NCBI GenBank assembly: GCA_045538835.1
Contig: JAZQEF010000010.1
Location: 1-64,000, forward strand
DNA from: RGIG6165 sp045538835
Lineage (GTDB): Bacteria; Bacillota; Clostridia; Oscillospirales; Feifaniaceae
Length of the DNA: 64,000 bases
Reading direction: 5' to 3'
A model generated the notes under the pieces. That model was not told the origin of the DNA and made no database searches. It saw only the letters and a list, made by a program, of their open reading frames with translations. The translations under genes were made by a program, and so were the position numbers. Shown here piece by piece: positions 58,348-64,000 of this stretch (positions are counted from its first letter, which is position 1; every line of letters starts with the position of its first letter).

Positions 58348-59562
58348 TTATTTTTTGATTTTATTCCAATACGCTTTTGTAGCCTGTTCTAACTTGTTTT
58401 CGCCGTAATTGTAATAAACATCGTCTTTTATCTTGTCGGGCAGATACTGCTGTTTTACCCAGTTGTTTTCAAACGAGTGGGGATACTTGTAGCCGCCCCT
58501 GTCAAGTTTTGCTGCACCCTTGTAATGTGTGTCGCGCAAGTGCATGGGTATCTCGCCGCAGTCGCCGTTAAGGCGCTCGAGCGCCGCATCTATACCGCAG
58601 ACTGCGGAATTTGATTTTGGCGCAGTTGCAAGCAGTATCACAGCCTCTGCAAGCGGAATTCTCGCTTCGGGAAAACCGAGCCTGAGTGCTGTTTCGACAC
58701 ATGCATTTGTAACAGTTATGGCAGACGGATAGGCAAGACCTATATCCTCTGCCGCAATGACAGACAGCCTTCTGCATATGGCAGGTAAGTCACCTGCCGC
58801 GACAAGCCGTGCAAGATAGTGGAGCGCCGCATTTTCATCGCTTCCGCGAATTGACTTCTGGAAAGCCGACAGAAGATCGTAATGCGAGTCACCCTCTTTG
58901 TCATACTTGACTGCGCTTTTCTGAGAGACCTCTTTTACCGCATCAAGCGTAATGTTGCCGCAGAGGCATAGTAGTTCGACTGTACTTACTGCCTTGCGGG
59001 CATCACCGCCCGATGAAAAGGCAATGTGTGTTATAACCTCGTCAGGTGCGACACATTCCATACTCTCAAAAGCCCGTTTTATGAGAGGGATGAGTTCTTC
59101 ATCCGTGATGGGTTTGAATTCAAACACCGTAGAGCGTGAGAGCAGGGCAGGGTAGACATAGAAATACGGATTTTCGGTAGTGCTGGCAATGAGCGTCAAC
59201 TTGCCGTTCTCCATATATTGTAACAAAAGCTGCTGTTGCTTTTTGTTGAAATACTGTATCTCATCGAGATAGAGCAGTACACCGTCGGGCGCCATAAAAG
59301 TGTCAAGTTCGGCAATGATGTCCTTGATGTCACCGCTTCCCGCCGATGTGCCGTTTAACTTAAAAAGTTTCTTATCGGTCATCTTTGCAAGGATAGAGGC
59401 AACAGTGGTCTTCCCCACACCGGGAGGGCCGTAGAACACCATATTGGGAATAGTACCGCTCTGAGCGATTTTTCTTATTATGCCGTTTTTGCCCACGAGA
59501 TGCGTCTGTCCGACAATTTCGTCGAGTGACTGAGGGCGTATTCTGTCAGCAAGCGGTTTCAT
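58348..59562 (-). CDS. rarA: Replication-associated recombination protein RarA (MgsA)
   Basis: 404-aa AAA+ ATPase acting at stalled replication forks. It has Walker A YGPPGVGKTTVAS (near 44-56), Walker B LYLDEIQYFNKKQQ and sensor motifs. The C-terminal MgsA tetramerisation region has DTHYKGAAKLDRGGYKYPHSF. The N terminus PLADRIRPQSLDEIVGQTHLVG is diagnostic. It starts 2 nt after the glyA stop, coupled in translation. Confidence 0.94.
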   Translation of the reverse strand: MKPLADRIRPQSLDEIVGQTHLVGKNGIIRKIAQSGTIPNMVFYGPPGVGKTTVASILAKMTDKKLFKLNGTSAGSGDIKDIIAELDTFMAPDGVLLYLDEIQYFNKKQQQLLLQYMENGKLTLIASTTENPYFYVYPALLSRSTVFEFKPITDEELIPLIKRAFESMECVAPDEVITHIAFSSGGDARKAVSTVELLCLCGNITLDAVKEVSQKSAVKYDKEGDSHYDLLSAFQKSIRGSDENAALHYLARLVAAGDLPAICRRLSVIAAEDIGLAYPSAITVTNACVETALRLGFPEARIPLAEAVILLATAPKSNSAVCGIDAALERLNGDCGEIPMHLRDTHYKGAAKLDRGGYKYPHSFENNWVKQQYLPDKIKDDVYYNYGENKLEQATKAYWNKIKK

Positions 59563-59564
59563 AA

Positions 59565-60803
59565 TTAATAAAGAGGATACTTTGCGGTGAGAGCCGCAAC
59601 ACGTAAAAGTATTTCTTCCTTACTGTCTTCAAAGGTGTCGAGCGCAGTCATCTTCATAAGTTCTGCGATTTCAACCATATCTTCTTCGACAAAGCCTCTT
59701 GTTGTTACTGCAGGTGTACCCACACGGATACCGCTTGCAATGAACGGTTTTTCGGGGTCGTTGGGGATGGCATTCTTGTTGACGGTGATTCTGACCTCGT
59801 CAAGTCTGTTTGCCATTTCCTTGCCTGTTATGTGGAAGGGACGCAGGTCAACAAGCATAAGATGATTGTCGGTACCGCCTGAAACAAGGTCAAAACCGTT
59901 GTCGAGCAGAGCCTTTGCAAGAGCCTTTGCGTTCTTGACAATCTGTGTCTGATATTCTTTGAACTCGGGCTTGAGCGCCTCGCCGAAAGCAACTGCTTTA
60001 CCTGCAATTACGTGCATAAGCGGACCGCCCTGTGTACCGGGGAATATAGCCTTGTTTATTTTCTTTGCAAGCTCCTCGTCATTTGTTAAAATGACACCGC
60101 CTCTCGGACCACGCAGAGTCTTGTGTGTTGTAGAGGTCACAATGTCGGCATAGGGAACGGGTGACGGGTGCAGACCTGCCGCAACAAGACCTGCGATGTG
60201 CGCCATATCCACCATAAAATATGCGCCGACTTCTTTTGCAATTTTTGAGATACGCTCAAAATCAATGATTCTCGGATACGCCGAAGCGCCTGCAACGATG
60301 AGTTTCGGCTTACATTCTTTAGCCTGCTTTTCCATAGCATCGTAGTTGATATAACCGTTATCGTCAACACCGTAGGGGACGATGTTGAAATAAAGTCCCG
60401 AGAAGTTTACGGGTGAACCGTGTGTGAGGTGTCCGCCTGCATCAAGGCTCATACCCATTACCGTGTCACCCGGCTGTAAAAGTGCAACGTATACCGCAGA
60501 GTTAGCCTGCGCACCGCTGTGCGGCTGAACATTGGCATACTTCGCACCGAAAAGACGGCAAAGTCTGTCTATTGCGAGATTTTCAACAACGTCCACATAT
60601 TCGCAGCCGTTGTAGTATCGCTTGCCGCTGTATCCTTCTGCGTACTTGTTTGTGTTGGGTGAGCCGACAGCCGCCATAACAGCCTCACTTACAAAGTTTT
60701 CACTTGCTATAAGTTCGATATTGCTCTGCTGACGGCAAAGTTCATTTGACAGTGCCTCACCGACTTCTTTATCGTATTCTAATACTTTATCTATACAATC
60801 CAT
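59565..60803 (-). CDS. glyA: Serine hydroxymethyltransferase
   Basis: 412-aa PLP enzyme interconverting serine and glycine with tetrahydrofolate, the main source of one-carbon units. Substrate/cofactor motifs are ELIASENFVSEAVMAAVGS, the PLP lysine in VTSTTHKTLRGPRGG, and HIAGLVAAGLHPSPVPYAD. Length typical. AGGAGGA precedes the ATG. It lies between proS and rarA, all in one orientation. Confidence 0.97.
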   Translation of the reverse strand: MDCIDKVLEYDKEVGEALSNELCRQQSNIELIASENFVSEAVMAAVGSPNTNKYAEGYSGKRYYNGCEYVDVVENLAIDRLCRLFGAKYANVQPHSGAQANSAVYVALLQPGDTVMGMSLDAGGHLTHGSPVNFSGLYFNIVPYGVDDNGYINYDAMEKQAKECKPKLIVAGASAYPRIIDFERISKIAKEVGAYFMVDMAHIAGLVAAGLHPSPVPYADIVTSTTHKTLRGPRGGVILTNDEELAKKINKAIFPGTQGGPLMHVIAGKAVAFGEALKPEFKEYQTQIVKNAKALAKALLDNGFDLVSGGTDNHLMLVDLRPFHITGKEMANRLDEVRITVNKNAIPNDPEKPFIASGIRVGTPAVTTRGFVEEDMVEIAELMKMTALDTFEDSKEEILLRVAALTAKYPLY

Positions 60804-60816
60804 TATAATCCTCCTT

Positions 60817-62256
60817 TTAATACTGTTTGCCCCAGACTACCATTGATTTTGCCTTCTTTCCGCAGCATACGCAGACATCGGAAAGATTTTCCTGTTCAAA
60901 GGGCATACAACGTGATTTTACACCGCCTGTGACATCCTTGATTTTGTCTTCACATTCACTGTCGCCGCACCACATTGCCTTGATGAAGCCGCCCTTGTTT
61001 TTGGAGATGTCGATAAACTCATCAAGTGTCGTTGCAGTATGTGTCTTTGAGACCATGTTGTCAAGCGCCTTGTTGTAAAGCTGGTCGTGAACTGTTTTTA
61101 GAAGCTCGGGTATCTTTGTTTCGAGTTCATCGAGGGATACAAAATACTTTTCTCTCGTAACTCTTGAAACGAGAACACACTGATTGTTTTCAATGTCCTT
61201 AGGACCTATTTCAAGACGGAGAGGAACGCCCTTCATCTCATACTGAGCAAACTTCCAGCCGGGTGAGTTGTCGGACGCATCCATCTTGACTCTTGCTATT
61301 TTTGAGAGTCTTGAAACGAGTTCACTCGCCTTGTCAAGAACACCTTCCTTGTGCTGGGCAATCGGCACAACGATTACCTGAATAGGCGCAATGGCAGGGG
61401 GGAGAACAAGACCGTTATCGTCACCGTGTGTCATTATGATGGCGCCTATCATTCTTGTGGAAACGCCCCACGAGGTCTGGTGCGGATACTGGAGAGTATT
61501 GTCCCTGCCCGTAAACTGTATTCCGAATGCGCGTGCAAAACCGTCACCAAAGTAGTGGCTTGTACCGCCCTGAAGTGCAACGCCGTTGTGCATCATAGGC
61601 TCAATTGTATAAGTTGTTTCTGCACCTGCAAACTTTTCTTTTTCTGTCTTCTGACCTACAACTGCGGGAATTGCAAGGCTTTCTCTGTAAAAGTCCTCAT
61701 AAACGCCGAGCATACGAAGAGTCTCTTCCTTTGCTTCTTCAGCCGTTTCGTGCATCGTGTGACCTTCCTGCCAGAGAAATTCACTCGTGCGCAGGAAAGG
61801 ACGTGTCGTCTTTTCCCATCTCACTACTGAGCACCACTGATTGTAGAGCTTGGGCAGGTCGCGGTATGAATTTATTATTTTAGCATAATGTTCGCAGAAA
61901 AGCGTCTCCGAAGTCGGCCTCACCACAAGTCTTTCGGAAAGTTTTTCGCTTCCGCCGTGAGTTACCCATGCAACTTCGGGGGCAAACCCTTCAACATGGT
62001 CCTTTTCTTTCTGGAGAAGACTTTCGGGGATAAACATAGGCATATACACGTTTTCGTGTCCCGTTTCTTTGAAACGGCGGTCAAGGTCTGCCTGGATATT
62101 TTCCCAGATTGCATATCCGTAAGGACGTATAACCATGCAACCTTTAACGCCCGAATAGTCGCACAGTTCAGCCTTTTTAACGACATCTGTGTACCATTTG
62201 GCAAAATCTTCGTCCATCGAAGTTATCGCTTCGACCATCTTTTTGTTATCTGCCAT
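60817..62256 (-). CDS. proS: Prolyl-tRNA synthetase (class IIa, ProS type 3)
   Basis: 479-aa class II synthetase of the shorter archaeal-type/prokaryote type 3 form, without the editing insertion of the 570-aa bacterial type. Class II motifs are visible: VRPYGYAIWENIQADLD (motif 1), RVVRPTSETLFCEHYAKII and RWEKTTRPFLRTSEFLWQEGHT (motif 2), and the C-terminal CPFEQE-type zinc-like end. Anticodon-binding and C-terminal domains follow. I chose ATG 62256 with GAGGTG 6 nt upstream; a GTG 9 nt earlier is the SD itself. It leads the proS-glyA-rarA unit. Confidence 0.95.
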   Translation of the reverse strand: MADNKKMVEAITSMDEDFAKWYTDVVKKAELCDYSGVKGCMVIRPYGYAIWENIQADLDRRFKETGHENVYMPMFIPESLLQKEKDHVEGFAPEVAWVTHGGSEKLSERLVVRPTSETLFCEHYAKIINSYRDLPKLYNQWCSVVRWEKTTRPFLRTSEFLWQEGHTMHETAEEAKEETLRMLGVYEDFYRESLAIPAVVGQKTEKEKFAGAETTYTIEPMMHNGVALQGGTSHYFGDGFARAFGIQFTGRDNTLQYPHQTSWGVSTRMIGAIIMTHGDDNGLVLPPAIAPIQVIVVPIAQHKEGVLDKASELVSRLSKIARVKMDASDNSPGWKFAQYEMKGVPLRLEIGPKDIENNQCVLVSRVTREKYFVSLDELETKIPELLKTVHDQLYNKALDNMVSKTHTATTLDEFIDISKNKGGFIKAMWCGDSECEDKIKDVTGGVKSRCMPFEQENLSDVCVCCGKKAKSMVVWGKQY

Positions 62257-62291
62257 TATAAACACCTCATAAAAAGTAAATCATTTATATA

Positions 62292-62320
62292 ATTATATAA
62301 TTGCAGACAGTCTATGTCAA
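62292..62320 (-). promoter_or_regulatory. Consensus promoter of proS
   Basis: Minus-strand TTGACA, a 17-bp spacer and TATAAT: a fully consensus sigma-A promoter, about 35 nt before the ATG. No leader RNA or T-box is visible between promoter and gene. Confidence 0.88.
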
Positions 62321-62343
62321 TCTCGAAAAATGACAAAGTGCAC

Positions 62344-62372
62344 TTGTTATATGGAATGAAATAGTGTATAAT
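62344..62372 (+). promoter_or_regulatory. Promoter of the Asp23-FakA operon
   Basis: TTGTTA, a 17-bp spacer and TATAAT, divergent from the proS promoter with the -35 boxes about 24 bp apart. Confidence 0.82.
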
Positions 62373-62418
62373 AGTACTATCCATAGGCTATTTTAAGTAG
62401 TCAGAAAGAGGTGTTTAT

Positions 62419-62766
62419 ATGGTGAGACAGGAAACTGCGCTCGGCAACATAGAGATATCAACTGCCGCAATGGCTTCAATAGTGGGTGTGATTGCGACAA
62501 GCTGCTACGGTGTTGTAGGCATGGCTTCACGCAATGCTAAGGACGGTATCGTTCAGCTTCTTTTTAAAGAAAATTATGAAAAGGGTATCAAGGTCACAGA
62601 CACGCCCGAAGGACTTGTTATTGACATTCATATCATAGTTTTATATGAAGTGAACATTCCTGCTATAACGGACAGTATCGTAAATAAGATTCGCCACCAT
62701 GTCGAAGACATTACGGGCTTTGTGGTAAAGACAGTCAATGTGTTTGTTGACGATATGAGGATATAA
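62419..62766 (+). CDS. Asp23/Gls24 family protein (YloU-like)
   Basis: 115 aa with the Asp23/Gls24 domain: GNIEISTAAMASIVGVIATSCYGVVGMAS and DIHIIVLYEVNIPAITDSIVNKIRHHVEDITG, ending NVFVDDMRI. In Bacillus the orthologue yloU is directly upstream of the DAK2/FakA gene yloV, exactly as here. The family is linked to envelope stress and alkaline tolerance; its mechanism is unknown. A GAGG SD precedes the ATG. Confidence 0.9.
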   Translation: MVRQETALGNIEISTAAMASIVGVIATSCYGVVGMASRNAKDGIVQLLFKENYEKGIKVTDTPEGLVIDIHIIVLYEVNIPAITDSIVNKIRHHVEDITGFVVKTVNVFVDDMRI

Positions 62767-62781
62767 AGAGAGGTAACCGCA

Positions 62782-64000
62782 TTGAATACAATTAACGGAA
62801 TTATTTTCAGAGATATGATAATCTCAGGTGCGGGCAGCCTCAAGGCACATATCCAGGAGGTAAACGACCTGAATGTTTTCCCTGTGCCCGACGGTGATAC
62901 AGGTACCAATATGAGCATGACTATAGGCGCTGCTGCAAGTGAACTTGCGGGCGATAACGAAACAAACGCAGGCAAGGTGGCAAAGACTGCCGCATCTGCA
63001 CTTCTTCGCGGTGCAAGGGGCAACAGCGGCGTTATAACATCGCTTCTTTTCAGAGGCATTTCAAAGGGCTTCGGCGGTGAAGAAGAGATAGATGCAAAGG
63101 CATTTGCGACAGCCTATACAAAGGGTGTCGAAAGCGCATACAAGGCTGTAATGAAGCCGACTGAGGGTACGATTCTCACAGTTGCAAGGCTCTCTGCCGC
63201 GGCGGGTGTAGAGCAGGCTGAAAAGAGTGACGATATCGTTGAACTTTTTGCAGTTATTTTAGATGCCGCGAGAGAGACGCTTGAACAGACAAGGGAAATG
63301 CTCCCTGTGTTAAAGCAGGCAGGCGTTGTTGACAGCGGCGGCAAAGGTCTTGTTCGCATACTTGAAGGTATGTACAGCGTTGTTAAAGACGGTGTTATAA
63401 TCGAGGGCGCAGATGTTACAGAAGTAAAGGAAAAGGCAGATTTTGCCTCATTTGAACTTAAGGACATCAAGTTTGCATACTGCACCGAATTCCTTGTAAA
63501 TAAGAATGAACTTTCACTGGGTAAGGATTTTGAAAAACTCCACCAGTTTGCAATGAAAAACGGCGACTCAGTTGTTTTTGTTGATGATGAAGAGATAGTA
63601 AAAATCCACGTTCATACAAATCATCCGGGCAAGGTGCTTGAAGAAGCGCTTAAATACGGCTATCTTTCCAAAATGAAGATAGAAAACATGAAAGAACAGC
63701 TCGAGCGTGAGCAGGCTGAAAGCGCAGCAGCTGCATCTGTACAGGAAGAAGTTGCACAGGATAAGAAATACGGCTTTGTCGCAGTTGCAGCAGGCGAGGG
63801 TATGAGCGATATGTTCACCGAAATGGGTATTGACAATGTTGTCTTCGGCGGACAGACGATGAATCCGAGTGCCGATGATATTCTCAAGGCTATTGAGGCT
63901 GTTCCTGCTCAAAAGGTATTTGTATTCCCCAACAACAAGAACATAATTATGGCGGCACAGCTTGCGGTGCCCATGTCAACGAGGGAAGTTATTGTCGTTC
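62782..64000 (+). CDS. DAK2-domain fatty-acid kinase FakA-like protein (partial, C-terminus outside window)
   Basis: First 406 codons of a gene cut by the window end. The N-terminal DhaL/DAK2 ATP-binding domain has DLNVFPVPDGDTGTNMSM (about 32-49) and LRGARGNSGVITSLLFRG (about 76-93). A middle domain with TEFLVN (C-terminal Fak domain) starts near residue 235. FakA activates exogenous fatty acids with FakB carriers; in many Firmicutes it is essential-like and pairs with Asp23. The start is TTG with GAGAGGT upstream; an ATG at 62815 is a less likely alternative. It runs uninterrupted to 64000. Confidence 0.9.
   Translation, partial: MNTINGIIFRDMIISGAGSLKAHIQEVNDLNVFPVPDGDTGTNMSMTIGAAASELAGDNETNAGKVAKTAASALLRGARGNSGVITSLLFRGISKGFGGEEEIDAKAFATAYTKGVESAYKAVMKPTEGTILTVARLSAAAGVEQAEKSDDIVELFAVILDAARETLEQTREMLPVLKQAGVVDSGGKGLVRILEGMYSVVKDGVIIEGADVTEVKEKADFASFELKDIKFAYCTEFLVNKNELSLGKDFEKLHQFAMKNGDSVVFVDDEEIVKIHVHTNHPGKVLEEALKYGYLSKMKIENMKEQLEREQAESAAAASVQEEVAQDKKYGFVAVAAGEGMSDMFTEMGIDNVVFGGQTMNPSADDILKAIEAVPAQKVFVFPNNKNIIMAAQLAVPMSTREVIVV

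Overview
The window reads as chromosomal DNA of an anaerobic, Gram-positive-type Clostridia (Firmicutes). This is inferred from several features. There are S-layer proteins with SLH domains. Strong Shine-Dalgarno (SD) motifs and sigma-A-type promoters with 17-bp spacers are common. There is a pyruvate formate-lyase pair and a 2[4Fe-4S] ferredoxin. Bacillus/Clostridium-type neighbourhoods are present (FtsK next to a TepA-like protease, argS next to DUF1934, Asp23 next to a DAK2 protein). The genus cannot be read from the sequence, although an uncultured gut-type Oscillospirales-like organism would fit. I saw no prophage, insertion sequence, CRISPR array or plasmid gene; nearly everything is core metabolism and housekeeping.

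Layout. 1-175: the end of an rRNA operon (5S rRNA and terminator). 175-497: gene-free DNA with degenerate palindromes. 498-7620: a NimA-like flavoprotein, then two large paralogous S-layer proteins, each with its own promoter and terminator. 7661-14915: tRNA-Arg(CCT), rsmJ, a glycerophosphodiesterase, an AGCS amino acid carrier, a MATE pump, an unusual kinase fusion, a CPBP protease and tadA. 14970-24623: one branched-chain amino acid operon, ilvB-ilvN-ilvC-ilvD-cimA-leuC-leuD-leuB, preceded by a promoter, an Ile/Val/Leu-rich leader peptide and an intrinsic terminator, which is the layout of ribosome-mediated attenuation. Citramalate synthase plus LeuCDB gives 2-oxobutyrate from pyruvate and IlvBNCD finishes isoleucine and valine, so the operon is a self-contained threonine-independent isoleucine pathway.

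24628-40487 is almost entirely minus strand: an Asn/Gln-rich microprotein, a lipoprotein, a cation/proton antiporter with an overlapping PII-like gene, DUF2207 and LemA, ftsK, uppP, a TepA-like protease, trmB, rsmI, a TrmN6-like methylase, ferredoxin, a C-terminal processing protease, argS, DUF1934 and a secreted protein with a degenerate deacetylase-like domain. 40596-49655: an FMN-binding-like lipoprotein, pflA and pflB, a D-2-hydroxyacid dehydrogenase, an XRE-HTH/pyrroline-5-carboxylate reductase fusion with tandem operators in its promoter, and an operon of Fe-alcohol dehydrogenase, HAD phosphatase and a heavy-metal permease. 49708-53963: a cupin, a G5/3D cell-wall protein, malQ and rmuC. 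53967-62256 (minus): proS-glyA-rarA, an FMN riboswitch with ribU, a ComEC-type metallo-beta-lactamase lipoprotein, DUF3006 and an SLH-anchored trypsin-like protease. 62419-64000: an Asp23 protein and the start of a FakA-like gene cut by the window end.

Most noteworthy: the isoleucine attenuator; the HTH-ProC fusion with its paired operators; the Asn/Gln-rich microprotein whose SD lies inside the upstream terminator hairpin (an arrangement repeated at the TepA-like gene); the PII-like/antiporter pair; the kinase fusion; and the FMN riboswitch interrupted by a two-hairpin extension.
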